A stretch of DNA of 64,000 bases from Thermomicrobiales bacterium (GCA_023954495.1 JAMLIA010000001.1:28704-92703), one strand, 5' to 3'. Positions 52,038 through 61,458 are shown, numbered from the stretch's first letter. Notes: generated from the sequence alone by a model not told the origin. Made by a program: numbers and translations.

Positions 52038-53636
52038 TCAGCGCTCGCCGATCCAGACAGATTCCAGGCTCATAATCCCTACTGGCGTGATCGTCAGGCC
52101 ACGCACATACGGTTTGACCAGTGTATACGCGATGTCGTGGTACAGCGGGATCAGCACATAGTCATCGAGGATGAGTTGCTGTGCATCCAGATAGCGTCTG
52201 GCACGCCGCACGGGATCCTGTTCCACTGCAGCGTTATCGAGCAGGGCGTCCACCTCGGGATTCGAGTAGTCGGCGTAGTTATCCGGGCTACCCGTGTGGA
52301 ACATCGAGTCGAGGAAGTTCGCCGGATCGGGGTAATCTGCGATCCAGGACAGCGCGAAGGCTGACAGTTGACGGGTCGTGAGCGCGCTTGAGAACTCACT
52401 CCACTCCAGCGAAATGGCGTCGCTGTCCAGTCCGAGGTCGCGCTCCAGCACCTGGGCCAGCGTGACCGCCACGCCGCCACCATAGAAGGCTGGCGCGATC
52501 TGGAACGGCTGGGCGGAAGCGAGCGCAGCCTGAGCGGCACCAAGGTCGTAGGCCGGCGGAGTTGATGCCCAGTCGCGATCGAGAATCCCCGGCGGCACAA
52601 TACCCTCCGCCTGTCGCACGCGATCTTCGAGGCTCACCCGCGTCACTTTGGATCGATCGAGCGCCTGAACGACTGCCTGCCGCACAGCAGGATCATCGAA
52701 CGGTTCGACATTCTCGTTGAGCAGGATGAACGTGGTCGAAAGCTGCGGCGTTGTCTCGAGTTCGGCATACAGCGGATCGGCCGGCGACGACACACGATCA
52801 ATCGCGTAGAACGGCACTTCCGTGGTGTCGATGACGCCCGTCTCGTAGAGATTGAGCGGTTGAGCTGCGGCGCTGCCATACAGGATATTCACCTGCTGCA
52901 GTCGCGGCGCACCGGCATAGAAGCCGTCGAACGGTATCAGCCTGATGAGTTGCGACGACACATCGTCGATCTGGAATGGACCGCTGCCGTTTGCCTCAGT
53001 CCACCAGTCGGACCCAGTCGTCTCCCGCACATCAACGATCGCAGCCGGGCTGCCGGTCAGTTTATAGAGAAAGTTGGCAGCGGGTCGCTTCAGCGTCATC
53101 CGGACTGTTTGGGTGCCACTCGTCTGGATGCCGGTGATCGTTCCGGCTTGTCCAGCCAGGTATTCGTCGATGCCTTCGATATCGCCGAAGTAGATCGCGG
53201 CCGGCAGCTCACTGCCGTCGCCTCCAGCCAGCTCAGGGTCTGCCGCGCGCTCGAACGACGCTTTCACGCGCTCCGCGTCGATCGCAGTACCATCCTGGAA
53301 CGTGAGGTTCTCGCGCAGTGTGAATGTGTAGTTCAGCCCGTCATCGCTCGCATCGACCGTCTCCGCGAGATCCGGCTGAGCGATCAGGCTGTCGTCGAGC
53401 CGCATCAGTCCGCGAAAGATCTGCCGAGCGAGAAAGGACGAGTCAGCGTCTCGCAGCAGCGCCGGGTCAAGCGTGATCGGCAACGCACCACCACCAGCGA
53501 GCGTCAGCACTTGATCGCCGCCAGCGCCGATCTCCAGATCAAAGGACGCCTGTCTCGATCCACAGCCCGTCAGAACCAGCACGAGTATCAGAACGACTGC
53601 CACACGGGAATGATGTCGGTGCGTTCGGTCGTTCAT
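52038..53636 (-). CDS. Peptide/solute ABC transporter substrate-binding lipoprotein
   Basis: About 532 residues of the SBP_bac_5 family, which captures peptides, nickel or other solutes outside the membrane. A lipoprotein signal is visible: a basic start, hydrophobic core (VAVVLILVLVLTG) and lipobox LTGC with Cys at about 25. The body shows LPITLDPALLRDADSSF, the YTFTLRENLTFQDGTAID motif typical of the family and SWIADYPDPANFLDSMFHT. ATG 53636 is preferred; 53669 is possible. No permease or ATPase is adjacent, so it must use a transporter elsewhere. Confidence 0.92.
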   Translation of the reverse strand: MNDRTHRHHSRVAVVLILVLVLTGCGSRQASFDLEIGAGGDQVLTLAGGGALPITLDPALLRDADSSFLARQIFRGLMRLDDSLIAQPDLAETVDASDDGLNYTFTLRENLTFQDGTAIDAERVKASFERAADPELAGGDGSELPAAIYFGDIEGIDEYLAGQAGTITGIQTSGTQTVRMTLKRPAANFLYKLTGSPAAIVDVRETTGSDWWTEANGSGPFQIDDVSSQLIRLIPFDGFYAGAPRLQQVNILYGSAAAQPLNLYETGVIDTTEVPFYAIDRVSSPADPLYAELETTPQLSTTFILLNENVEPFDDPAVRQAVVQALDRSKVTRVSLEDRVRQAEGIVPPGILDRDWASTPPAYDLGAAQAALASAQPFQIAPAFYGGGVAVTLAQVLERDLGLDSDAISLEWSEFSSALTTRQLSAFALSWIADYPDPANFLDSMFHTGSPDNYADYSNPEVDALLDNAAVEQDPVRRARRYLDAQQLILDDYVLIPLYHDIAYTLVKPYVRGLTITPVGIMSLESVWIGER

Positions 53637-53708
53637 CTGCCTCGATATCCGCGTCAAGACGGGCGTCATCGTGAATCGATCAAGTGTACTCGGCGAGTCG
53701 CAGGACGT

Positions 53709-54044
53709 TCATCGAGCAAGTTTGTCAAGGACGTTCGATACGACAGCATCTATCGAGAGATCGTCGGTATTGACGACGACGTGCGCGCTCGCGCGCGCGT
53801 TCGCCAACCGGGCCGTCTGCAGCTCATAGATCCAGTCGGGCCAATCCGGGTTGCGGCGTCGCTTCCGAACAGTCGCGAGCGACGCGTCAAGAAGGACGAG
53901 CGCGTCCGGCTGCCTGGCGTTCCAGAGGGCCGATACGATCGAATGCTCCTGAGCAACCGGCCAGGCGTCGTAGCCGTGGTCCCGCAGGGCAGCGGCGATC
54001 GTGCTCTTTCCCGATGCACAGCGACCAACCACCGCAACCCTCAT
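53709..54044 (-). CDS. Small P-loop NTPase
   Basis: 111 residues with Walker A GRCASGKST at residues 7-15 (VAVVGRCASGKSTIAAAL), followed by an Asp-containing strand (PDALVLLDASLATVRKRR) like the lid/LID arm of small nucleoside or shikimate kinases, and a final DLSIDAVVSNVLDKLA. The size fits a minimal kinase of the adenylate/dephospho-CoA kinase-like group. Substrate unknown. It sits between the phosphatase gene (14 bases) and the SBP gene. Confidence 0.75.
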   Translation of the reverse strand: MRVAVVGRCASGKSTIAAALRDHGYDAWPVAQEHSIVSALWNARQPDALVLLDASLATVRKRRRNPDWPDWIYELQTARLANARASAHVVVNTDDLSIDAVVSNVLDKLAR

Positions 54045-54058
54045 CTGCTTTCTCCGCC

Positions 54059-54757
54059 TTAGCTCGGAATCGGCCAGGTGACACGCATCGTTCGAATGGG
54101 TTGATGCTGCTCAATCGGATCAATCGACATCGCGACAACTGCCATGTCATCTCCCGGACGTCCCTGATCGGCCGTGATGGCCGCAGCGAGAAGCGTCTCT
54201 GCGATGTCCTTGGCACTTCCCTCCGTCACCAGCCCGCTCAACGGATCGAACTGTGACCCATACCGCCGCCCGGCGTGTGAGACGCCGTCCGTAAACACGA
54301 CGACCTTCATCCCGGACACAATCTCATGTTCGAACACCGTCGGTTTGGTATGGCGATAGAGACCGATGGGCGTCGTAACACCATCGTGCAGTGTCACCTC
54401 ACCGCCGATGACAACGATGTGCGGGACGTGGCTGTTCCGGGTGATGAGCACGCTGCGGCTCGCCAGATCGAGCGATAGCAGGTCCAGCGTCGCAGACACC
54501 TTGCCGTGCCGATAAGCCAGCAGGACATCGTGGACACCGCGCGCGACCGCGCCATCACGCACGCCTTCCTTGAGCAACGCGACGGCTTTGCTCGACACCA
54601 TCATGCTGAGCGACTTGGCCGCGGAACCAGTGCCCTGACCGTCAACCATGACGACCGACAGACCGCCGGTGGGGCGTTCAACGGTCTCAACGGTGTCCCC
54701 GCTATCGCGCGAGGCGTACTTATGCGTCTTCGCTACTGCGACATCAACTGAGAGCAC
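54059..54757 (-). CDS. SpoIIE/RsbX-type PP2C phosphatase, stand-alone
   Basis: 232 residues. It is a bare PP2C-like domain of the SpoIIE/RsbU group: VVMVDGQGTGSAAKSLS has the metal-binding Asp-Gly pair, MKVVVFTDGVSHAGRR the second Asp, and GRPGDDMAVVAMSI the last Asp. There is no GAF, PAS or membrane sensor domain. Relatives dephosphorylate anti-anti-sigma factors. No RsbV, RsbW or sigma factor gene is next to it. It lies three bases after the rfbB stop on the same strand. Confidence 0.82.
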   Translation of the reverse strand: MLSVDVAVAKTHKYASRDSGDTVETVERPTGGLSVVMVDGQGTGSAAKSLSMMVSSKAVALLKEGVRDGAVARGVHDVLLAYRHGKVSATLDLLSLDLASRSVLITRNSHVPHIVVIGGEVTLHDGVTTPIGLYRHTKPTVFEHEIVSGMKVVVFTDGVSHAGRRYGSQFDPLSGLVTEGSAKDIAETLLAAAITADQGRPGDDMAVVAMSIDPIEQHQPIRTMRVTWPIPS

Positions 54758-54760
54758 AAC

Positions 54761-55786
54761 CTAACCAATCCTCTGGCGATGGGCGTAATTCGTCCGGTAA
54801 TAGTCCTCGTAGTCTCCGGAGCGCAGTGGTTCCCACCACGAACGATTGTCACGATACCAGCGAATCGTCTCACGCAGGCCAGTCTCAAAGTCGACGGACG
54901 GCGACCATCCCAGGGCACGGATCTTCGCAGAATCAAGCGAATAGCGTCGGTCGTGGCCCTGTCGATCTGTTACATGATGGAGCAGATCGCGTGGCGCATC
55001 GAGCTCGCTCAGGATCGTTTCAGCGACCGTGATGTTTTCGCGTTCGTTGCCGCCGCCGATGTTGTACGCCTCGCCCGGCTCGCCGTGTCGCAGCAGGAAC
55101 TCGATGCCGCCAGCGTGGTCGCGCGCGTGAATCCAGTCGCGAATCTGGCGACCATCGCCATAGACAGGGATCGGCTCACCCAGCAGGATGTTGGTTGTCG
55201 CGAGCGAGATGAACTTCTCCGGATACTGATACGGGCCGTAGGTGTTGGAGCCGCGCGAGATGACTGCCGGCACGCCGTAAGTCGCGGCAAACGCCTTGAC
55301 CATCATTTCGCCGCCCGCCTTGCTGGCCGAGTACGGATTACGCGGATTCAGCGCGTCACTTTCGCTGAAGGAGCCATCGTCACGTACACCATAGACTTCG
55401 TCGGTGCTGACGTGAACCATTCGGCGCAGCGAATGGCGTCGAGCCGCCTCCAGCAGCACCCAGACGCCATGCACGTCTGTCTGGATGAAGCCACCCGGAT
55501 CGAGCAACGAACGATCGACGTGCGTTTCGGCGGCGAAGTTCACCAGCGCATCAAAGCCGTCCAGCGCCGCATCAACCGCGTCCGCATCGCAGATGTCGCC
55601 CTCGACAAACGAAAAGCCGGGAGCATCACGCAGGTCAGCGATGTTTGCCGGGTTACCCGCGTACGTCAGCTTGTCGAATACACGCACGCGCTCGTACCCT
55701 CGTTCGACCAGCAAACGCGCAAATGTGCTTCCGATGAATCCGGCCCCGCCAGTGACAACGACACTGCGGACTTTCGTCTCTGCCAC
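54761..55786 (-). CDS. rfbB: dTDP-glucose 4,6-dehydratase
   Basis: Converts dTDP-glucose to dTDP-4-keto-6-deoxyglucose for rhamnose and related cell-surface sugars. 341 residues. SDR motifs: GGAGFIGSTFARLL (NAD), NFAAETHVDRSLLDPGGF, MVHVSTDEVYGV and the catalytic YSASKAGGE (Tyr-x3-Lys), then SRGSNTYGPYQYPEKFI and DWIHARDHAGGIEFLL. First gene of a six-gene minus-strand run (rfbB, PP2C, P-loop NTPase, SBP, GNAT, aroC). It is divergent from the HAD gene. Confidence 0.95.
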   Translation of the reverse strand: MAETKVRSVVVTGGAGFIGSTFARLLVERGYERVRVFDKLTYAGNPANIADLRDAPGFSFVEGDICDADAVDAALDGFDALVNFAAETHVDRSLLDPGGFIQTDVHGVWVLLEAARRHSLRRMVHVSTDEVYGVRDDGSFSESDALNPRNPYSASKAGGEMMVKAFAATYGVPAVISRGSNTYGPYQYPEKFISLATTNILLGEPIPVYGDGRQIRDWIHARDHAGGIEFLLRHGEPGEAYNIGGGNERENITVAETILSELDAPRDLLHHVTDRQGHDRRYSLDSAKIRALGWSPSVDFETGLRETIRWYRDNRSWWEPLRSGDYEDYYRTNYAHRQRIG

Positions 55787-55871
55787 GCCTGAACTACACC
55801 TCCACGGCTGTCGATCCGGTACGATGGTCTGGCCGAAATCGGCACCTGATGAACAGGAGGTCGGCAGACCG

Positions 55872-56603
55872 TTGGCTATCGATACGGTGACATTCGATTT
55901 TCACAACACCATCGCGCAATGCGATGAGTGGTTTCAGTTGGAGATCCGGACGCTCGTGCAGGCGCTCTTGCGCCGGGTCGATGCAGCCGGCACGCGATTC
56001 GACGACGCCACGCTCGCCGCAGCCGTCGAGCGATATCGCGCGCTCCGACTAGAGATTATCCAACATGGCATCGAACAGGACGCATATTCCTGCGCAGTTC
56101 AGATTCTCAATGAGCTGGACATCCAGATGGATGAGCCCGCGATAGAGAGCGGCATCCGCGAACTGATGCGCGCCGCACTTCCCGATTCGCAGCCGATCCC
56201 CGGCGTCGTCGACACCGTCAAGCAGCTTGCGAACGACGGTTTGAAGCTCGGGATCATCTCGAACGCCATCTATCACCCGTTCCTGGAGTGGTCGCTGGAG
56301 AAGTTTGAGATCGCCGATGCTTTCGACCTGGTTGTCACCTCGGCTAGCGCCGGATTCTATAAGTCGCGCACCGAGCTGTACGCATACACAATCGACGCGC
56401 TGGGAAGCTCTGCCGATCGAACGGTTCATATCGGAGACTCGTATCGCTTTGATGTCCTGGGTGCGCACGCCGCCGGTCTGAAGACCGTCTGGTTCGACAC
56501 CGGCCATACTGAGGGCACTGGAGAAGTTGCTGACCTGCGGGTCACGACACTTGAGGGCCTTGCCGACAAGATGCTGGATCGGTTCGAGATCGCATCGCCA
56601 TGA
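55872..56603 (+). CDS. HAD-superfamily hydrolase
   Basis: About 243 residues. HAD motif I is [11 protein letters not shown] (Asp nucleophile with an unusual FHNT in place of DxDGT), motif II is [14 protein letters not shown], the motif III Lys is in [11 protein letters not shown], and motif IV is [17 protein letters not shown]. The alpha-helical cap lies between motifs I and II (C1 cap). TTG 55872 has AGGAGG 11 bases upstream and is preferred to the long frame overlapping rfbB. It overlaps trmD as ATGA. Likely a small phosphatase of unknown substrate. Motif I has DFHN where DxD is usual, so activity should be tested. Confidence 0.85.
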   Translation: MAIDTVTFDFHNTIAQCDEWFQLEIRTLVQALLRRVDAAGTRFDDATLAAAVERYRALRLEIIQHGIEQDAYSCAVQILNELDIQMDEPAIESGIRELMRAALPDSQPIPGVVDTVKQLANDGLKLGIISNAIYHPFLEWSLEKFEIADAFDLVVTSASAGFYKSRTELYAYTIDALGSSADRTVHIGDSYRFDVLGAHAAGLKTVWFDTGHTEGTGEVADLRVTTLEGLADKMLDRFEIASP

Positions 56604-57295
56604 GATTTGACATCTTCACAATCTTTCCGGGGATGTTTCAGGGGCCGTTCAGTGAGTCGATCATCAAGCGAGCAGTCGACCGCGGTCTGCTAAGCATCGA
56701 CCTGCACGATATCCGCGAGCATGGGGTCGGGCGGCATCGTTCGGTGGATGACACGCCATACGGCGGCGGCGCGGGTATGGTGATGGCCGCGCCACCCCTC
56801 TTCGACTCGATCGAATCCACGCTCGGTGATGACCTGTCGACAACGCCGATCATCCTGATGTCGCCTTCCGGCGAGCGGTTCAGCCAGACCATCGCCCACG
56901 ACCTCGCGGGTCTGCCACGCATCGCGCTCGTCTGTGGTCGCTACGAAGGCGTCGATCAGCGGGTTCGCGATCATCTGGTGACGCGAGAGCTGTCCGTCGG
57001 AGACTACGTTCTAACCGGCGGGGAGCTCGCCGCAGCGGTGATCGTCGATGTCGTCGCCCGGCTCATCCCCGGAGTCATCGAAGCAGCATCGCTCGAAGAG
57101 GAGTCCTTTTCGGATGGACTGCTTGAGTATCCGCAATACACGCGTCCGGCATCGTATCGCGGGTGGGCCGTCCCGGACGTGCTGCTGAGCGGGCACCATG
57201 GCGAAATTGCCGCCTGGCGTCGTCAGCAATCGCTCGACATCACCCGTGCCAACCGTCCCGATCTACTCGCCGGCGAAAGCGAACAGGACGGCTGA
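56600..57295 (+). CDS. trmD: tRNA (guanine-N1)-methyltransferase
   Basis: Adds the N1 methyl to G37 next to the anticodon, preventing frameshifts. 231 residues. SPOUT-knot signatures: [36 protein letters not shown] and [14 protein letters not shown], then [20 protein letters not shown]. The start overlaps the HAD stop (ATGA). rimM and rplS, frequent neighbours, are absent. A palindrome (57340-57357) follows before the next gene. Confidence 0.96.
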   Translation: MRFDIFTIFPGMFQGPFSESIIKRAVDRGLLSIDLHDIREHGVGRHRSVDDTPYGGGAGMVMAAPPLFDSIESTLGDDLSTTPIILMSPSGERFSQTIAHDLAGLPRIALVCGRYEGVDQRVRDHLVTRELSVGDYVLTGGELAAAVIVDVVARLIPGVIEAASLEEESFSDGLLEYPQYTRPASYRGWAVPDVLLSGHHGEIAAWRRQQSLDITRANRPDLLAGESEQDG

Positions 57296-57339
57296 TGGCA
57301 ACGTCCGTGCTACACTCTGGCCACTTTGTGGGGTAGCAA

Positions 57340-57357
57340 CAATTCGCGCGCGAATTG
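57340..57357. promoter_or_regulatory. Perfect 18-base palindrome before DapA-family gene
   Basis: CAATTCGCGCGCGAATTG is its own reverse complement and lies 11 bases before ATG 57368, overlapping the region between a TACACT -10 (57311-57316) and the GGGGAG ribosome site. As DNA it is an operator candidate; as RNA it would fold just before the ribosome site. Confidence 0.6.
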
Positions 57358-57367
57358 GGGAGTGGTG

Positions 57368-58279
57368 ATGTTCCGAGGGATTATCCCGCCGACAGTGACG
57401 TTCTTCAAAGAGGACGGGGCACTCGATACCGAGACAAATCGCAGCCACATAGATTTCCTCATCGAAGCAGGAGTTCACGGCCTGTTTGTCCTCGGGACCA
57501 CCGGCGAGTTCATGCACATGAGCCCCAAAGAGCGCGAGCAGCATGCCGCTGAGGTCGTACAACACGTCAATGGACGTATCCCGGTCATCCTCGGCACAGG
57601 CACGCTATCCACCCGCGAAACAGTCAGGCTCAGCCGACACGCACAAGGGATCGGCGCAGACGCTGTCGCGATCGTGACGCCGTATTTCTGGACCCTGTCC
57701 GAGCGCGAAGTCATCGCGCATCTTTCTGCTGTCGCGAATGCAGTTGATATCCCGGTTGTGATCTACAACTTCCCCGCCTACAGCAACTACAACGTCTCAT
57801 CTGAGACGCTTGCTGCGCTGGTTAAGGAGCACGGCAACATCGCCGGAGTGAAGGACACGATCGACAGCCTGGAGCACCTGCGGCGGCGCGTTGAGGTCGT
57901 CAAAGAGATCAAGCCGGACTTCAGCGTCCTCGCCGGCGGCGACGGCTATCTGTTGCCGTTGCTCGAGATGGGTGGCGACGGCTCGGTGCCGGCGACGGCG
58001 AACGTTGCCCCCGCGCGCCACGTCGCGATCTTCGACTCCTGGGAGCGTGGTGACTACGCCACGGCACTCGAAGCGCTTCCTGCGCTCGAAGAGCTGTTGG
58101 CGATCTATCGCGTGCCAGGTTCGTTCCACAGCGTCATCAAGGAAGCGATGGCGATGGCGGGCGTCGCACCCGCATCCGGCGCACGACTGCCGGCCCTGCC
58201 GCTGACGGCCGATAGTCGCGCGCGACTTCGCGAAGCGCTGGCAAGCGCAGGTCTGCTCGCCGCGTCCGACGACCGCTAG
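57368..58279 (+). CDS. DapA-family (dihydrodipicolinate synthase/N-acetylneuraminate lyase) aldolase
   Basis: 303 residues of TIM-barrel class I aldolase. The pyruvate-binding loop is FVLGTTGEFMHMSPKER. The catalytic Tyr is in VVIYNFPAYSNYN and the Schiff-base Lys in GNIAGVKDTIDSL. Family members make dihydrodipicolinate for lysine/peptidoglycan or split keto-sugars or hydroxy-oxoacids; the neighbourhood does not single one out and no other lysine gene is near. ATG 57368 has GGGGAG seven bases upstream, and a palindrome sits just before. Confidence 0.88.
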   Translation: MFRGIIPPTVTFFKEDGALDTETNRSHIDFLIEAGVHGLFVLGTTGEFMHMSPKEREQHAAEVVQHVNGRIPVILGTGTLSTRETVRLSRHAQGIGADAVAIVTPYFWTLSEREVIAHLSAVANAVDIPVVIYNFPAYSNYNVSSETLAALVKEHGNIAGVKDTIDSLEHLRRRVEVVKEIKPDFSVLAGGDGYLLPLLEMGGDGSVPATANVAPARHVAIFDSWERGDYATALEALPALEELLAIYRVPGSFHSVIKEAMAMAGVAPASGARLPALPLTADSRARLREALASAGLLAASDDR

Positions 58280-58314
58280 TCGGGCCGACTCAGCCAACGA
58301 GATAGCCACACGTC

Positions 58315-58362
58315 TATACTGCGAGCCGGAAACCTGTCGATGAACGACAGGATATCCGGCTC
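58315..58362 (+). promoter_or_regulatory. -10 and strong leader hairpin of the ABC operon
   Basis: TATACT at 58315-58320 is directly followed by a two-part stem: GAGCCGGA (58323-58330) with TCCGGCTC (58355-58362), and CCTGTCG (58333-58339) with CGACAGG (58345-58351), separated by a small internal loop, with loop ATGAA. Fifteen pairs in all, ending 20 bases before the ATPase start. It may be a leader structure or an attenuator. Confidence 0.55.
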
Positions 58363-58382
58363 ATATGACATGTGGGGCGGAC

Positions 58383-59114
58383 ATGGCATCGTCCTCAACA
58401 ACCCACGACACGGACACGGCGCTTGTCCGCTTGCGTGGCATATCGAAGCGGTATCGCTCCGGTCGCCGCGAGTTCCTGGCACTGGACGACGTCTCGCTGG
58501 ACATCGAGACTGGCGAGTGGGTCGCGATAGTCGGTCCTTCCGGATCTGGCAAGTCGACGCTCCTCAATATTCTTGCCGGGATCGACAGCGCTGATAGCGG
58601 GGTAGTCGAGATCGGCGGTCGCAGCCTTACCGGACTGAGCGAAGACCAGCTTGCAGCATGGCGCGGGCGATTCGTTGGCATCGTGTTTCAGTATTTCCAG
58701 CTTATGCCGACACTGACCGTCGTTGAGAATGTCATGCTCCCGATGGACCTGACCGGCGTAGATGCCAATCGACTCGACCGGGCGAAGACGCTGCTCGATC
58801 GCGTCGGCATTGGCGACCTTGCGACCAACCTGCCTTCCGAACTGTCCGGTGGTGAACAGCAACGAGCGGCCATTGCACGCGCGTTGGCGAATGAGCCCGA
58901 CCTGCTTCTGGCGGACGAGCCAACCGGCAACCTCGACTCAGCAACCGGAGAACGGATCGTCGATCTGCTCGCCGAAGTCTGGCGGCAGGGTGCAACGATC
59001 GTGATGGTCACGCACGATCACGATGTCGCTAACCACGCGACGCGGATTGTCAGAATGCGTGACGGCCGTATCGTCGACGATGCACAGGTCATCACAGCAG
59101 GTCGGGAAGCGTGA
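58383..59114 (+). CDS. ABC transporter ATP-binding protein (LolD/MacB type)
   Basis: About 243 residues. Walker A is GPSGSGKST at about 48-56. The Q-loop is IVFQYFQLMPTLTVVENVML, a MacB/LolD hallmark. The signature is LSGGEQQRAAIARALANEP, Walker B is LLLADEPTGNLDS, and the H-loop is VTHDHD. ATG 58383 is chosen over ATG 58365 because GGGGCGG lies upstream. It powers the FtsX-type permease encoded two bases downstream. Confidence 0.93.
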   Translation: MASSSTTHDTDTALVRLRGISKRYRSGRREFLALDDVSLDIETGEWVAIVGPSGSGKSTLLNILAGIDSADSGVVEIGGRSLTGLSEDQLAAWRGRFVGIVFQYFQLMPTLTVVENVMLPMDLTGVDANRLDRAKTLLDRVGIGDLATNLPSELSGGEQQRAAIARALANEPDLLLADEPTGNLDSATGERIVDLLAEVWRQGATIVMVTHDHDVANHATRIVRMRDGRIVDDAQVITAGREA

Positions 59115-59115
59115 C

Positions 59116-61458
59116 GTGAAGACGCTGTTGGCGAAGGTGCGGCGCGACCTCATGCGGCGTCCACTGCGCAACGTCCTCACGATCCTCGGCGTCATTTTCG
59201 GTGTCGCCGGTGTCGTTGCCATTGCCGTCACGACGCGGTCAATGGTCGACGCACAACGCCTGACTTACGCGGGCAGCTTCCAGGCAGACCTCACGTCGTA
59301 CACCGCCGACCTCAGCCCAACGACGAGATCACTGATCGAGCGACAGCCGAACGTGGCTATCGCCGACACACGCGCCATCACGTTCACGCGCTTCGATGCC
59401 GGTGAAGGCTGGGTCAACCTCCGGCTCGTCGGCATTAACGACTTCGACGCAATGCGTCTCGATATCGTCTCACTCACCGAGGGCCACTGGCCAACGAAAG
59501 ACGAAGTTGTCTTCGACGAGAGCTCGCGTGAGTTGACAGCGTTAGAGATCGGGCAGGTCGTTGCTGTGCGCGAGACGCCGAATGATCCGATCCGCTATCT
59601 GACAGTCGTCGGATTCACCCGCTCCCCAGCACAGCTCGGGGCCGGCTTGCTCAATCGCGCGACTGCTTATACACAAGCACCGACGGTGCGTGGACTGACA
59701 GGGCGCACAGGAGACAACTTCCTGCTGGTGCGTGTCCGGGAGCCGGATCGCGCGTCGCAAACCGCGCAGGATCTCTCGCGTCTGCTGGCCAAGCGCGGAT
59801 CGCGCGCCTTCGGATTCAATGTACGCGACCCGAATGAGTTCGTTGGTTCGCGTGAACTGGGAACGCTCTTGCTGCTCCTGCGCGTGTTCTCGTGGTTGGG
59901 CGCGGCGCTGGCGTCGGTCCTCGTCGCGAACACGATCGCTGCGGTCATGACCGAGGAGATCGGCCAGATCGGCATCATGAAGAGTCTGGGGGCACGTCGT
60001 TGGCAGGTCGGAGTGACCTACCTTACCTATGCTGTATCGATCGGGATCGTCGGTACAGCGGCCGGGTGGCTCGGCGGCACTGTCATTGGTCTGCAGATCA
60101 CTGGATATCTGACGAACCTCACCGGGCTTCAGCAGCCGCAGTTCGCAGTGTCTTCGCGTGACGTGTTGCTGGCGCTCTTCGTCGGCCTGCTCGTAACTGT
60201 CAGTGCGACGATCTTGCCGGTCCTCATACACAGCCGAACGAAACCAGCCGAGCTGTTGCGAAGTCGGGGAGTGCGCAGCGAAGTCGGCCACCCACACATC
60301 GTGCGACTGACTGCGCCGATCAGCCGTTTCAGTCGACTCGCGGCAATCGGCGCGCGCAACGCACTGCGGCGTCCGGGCCGGGCCGCTGCGACGATCGGCG
60401 TCGTTGCCGTTGCCGTCGCTGCATTCATCGGCACCCAGGCGCTCAGCCGATCGGTCTCGGCGACCGTCGATGACCTGTACGCGCTCTATGGCGCGGACGG
60501 CTGGGTAAGCTTTCAACAGCCGGTCAACACTACGTTCGCGACCGAGCTGGAGCGCGATCCCTGGGTCGTGCAGGCCGAGGCCTGGACCAGCGCGACTGGT
60601 GCGATCGGTTCGACACGGACGGACATCTGGGGCATGCCGGCTGACAATCCGCTGTATTCCTATCGCCTCGTCGAGGGCAGCTGGGTTTCGGCATCCAACC
60701 CGCCATCAATCGCGCTGTCGAGTAACCTTGCGGCACGCATCGACGCTCGGGTCGGCGACACGCTCCTGCTGGACATCGGACAACGTCGCGTGACTGTGCA
60801 CGTCACCGGTATCGTCGATGACGCAAGCACCTATCTGGGAAGCACGACAACCGGCAAGGTGTTCATGCAGACATCCGATCTGAATCGATTGATTGGCCTC
60901 GGACGCCGTGCCGACATGTTTGCGCTCAAACTCACATCCAGCGATCCCGCCGATGTCGATCTGGCGCTGGCGGCGATCGAGGAGCGCAACCGCAATCTCG
61001 GTCCTGTCACGTACGCGGCCTACTCGGATCAGCAGAGCGCCAGTCAGGCGATCGGCGTGCTGACGCTGATGTTGAACGCCATCGTTGTTGTCGTTGCAAT
61101 TGTCGGCATCGCGGGAATTGCCAACGCGCTGCTCATCAGCATTGCGGAGCGTAGGCGCGAGTTCGGCGTCCTCCGTGCCGTTGGTGCAGGGGCGCGGCAG
61201 GTCGTCACGGTACTGGTCAGTGAAGGTGTCATGCTGGCAGCGCTGGGGCTCGTCGTCGGCATGGCCGTCGGCTATCCACTGGCACGAATTCTGGTCTCGA
61301 TCACCAGCCGGGAGCTGTTTGCGCTGTCATTCCATATGTCTATCGCAACAATCGGCATGATCTTCGCCGTCGCGATCCTCGCCGTAGCTGCGGTGTCGGC
61401 TATCCCCGGCATCGTCGCCTCACGCATCCGACCAATTCAGGTCCTGCGCTATGAGTAA
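59116..61458 (+). CDS. FtsX-family ABC permease with duplicated core
   Basis: 780 residues from GTG 59116. An N-terminal helix (about 18-40, NVLTILGVIFGVAGVVAIAV) opens the first periplasmic-type (MacB-like) domain. A cluster of three helices at about 275-410 (WLGAALASVLVANTIAAVM, GWLGGTVIGLQITGY, LLALFVGLLVTVSATILP) is followed by a second N-terminal helix (about 430-445), a second outer domain (ADGWVSFQQPVNTTFATELE) and a second helix trio to the C-terminus (VVVVAIVGIAGIANALLIS, VMLAALGLVVGMAVGYPLA, IGMIFAVAILAVAAVSAIP). This two-copy form is the LolE/YbbP-like layout. It moves or extracts an envelope substrate together with the upstream ATPase and the HlyD-type adaptor, probably from the membrane rather than importing it. 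Confidence 0.9.
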   Translation: MKTLLAKVRRDLMRRPLRNVLTILGVIFGVAGVVAIAVTTRSMVDAQRLTYAGSFQADLTSYTADLSPTTRSLIERQPNVAIADTRAITFTRFDAGEGWVNLRLVGINDFDAMRLDIVSLTEGHWPTKDEVVFDESSRELTALEIGQVVAVRETPNDPIRYLTVVGFTRSPAQLGAGLLNRATAYTQAPTVRGLTGRTGDNFLLVRVREPDRASQTAQDLSRLLAKRGSRAFGFNVRDPNEFVGSRELGTLLLLLRVFSWLGAALASVLVANTIAAVMTEEIGQIGIMKSLGARRWQVGVTYLTYAVSIGIVGTAAGWLGGTVIGLQITGYLTNLTGLQQPQFAVSSRDVLLALFVGLLVTVSATILPVLIHSRTKPAELLRSRGVRSEVGHPHIVRLTAPISRFSRLAAIGARNALRRPGRAAATIGVVAVAVAAFIGTQALSRSVSATVDDLYALYGADGWVSFQQPVNTTFATELERDPWVVQAEAWTSATGAIGSTRTDIWGMPADNPLYSYRLVEGSWVSASNPPSIALSSNLAARIDARVGDTLLLDIGQRRVTVHVTGIVDDASTYLGSTTTGKVFMQTSDLNRLIGLGRRADMFALKLTSSDPADVDLALAAIEERNRNLGPVTYAAYSDQQSASQAIGVLTLMLNAIVVVVAIVGIAGIANALLISIAERRREFGVLRAVGAGARQVVTVLVSEGVMLAALGLVVGMAVGYPLARILVSITSRELFALSFHMSIATIGMIFAVAILAVAAVSAIPGIVASRIRPIQVLRYE

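Noticed and set aside
52860..54062. 400-residue plus-strand frame across the SBP and P-loop genes
   Set aside because: It spans two real minus-strand genes and their gap. Composition is Arg/Ser-rich without motifs.
54779..55792. 337-residue plus-strand frame antisense to rfbB
   Set aside because: rfbB motifs are unambiguous on the minus strand; this frame has none.
59542..60516. 324-residue minus-strand frame antisense to the FtsX permease
   Set aside because: Shadow frame with low-complexity charged sequence.
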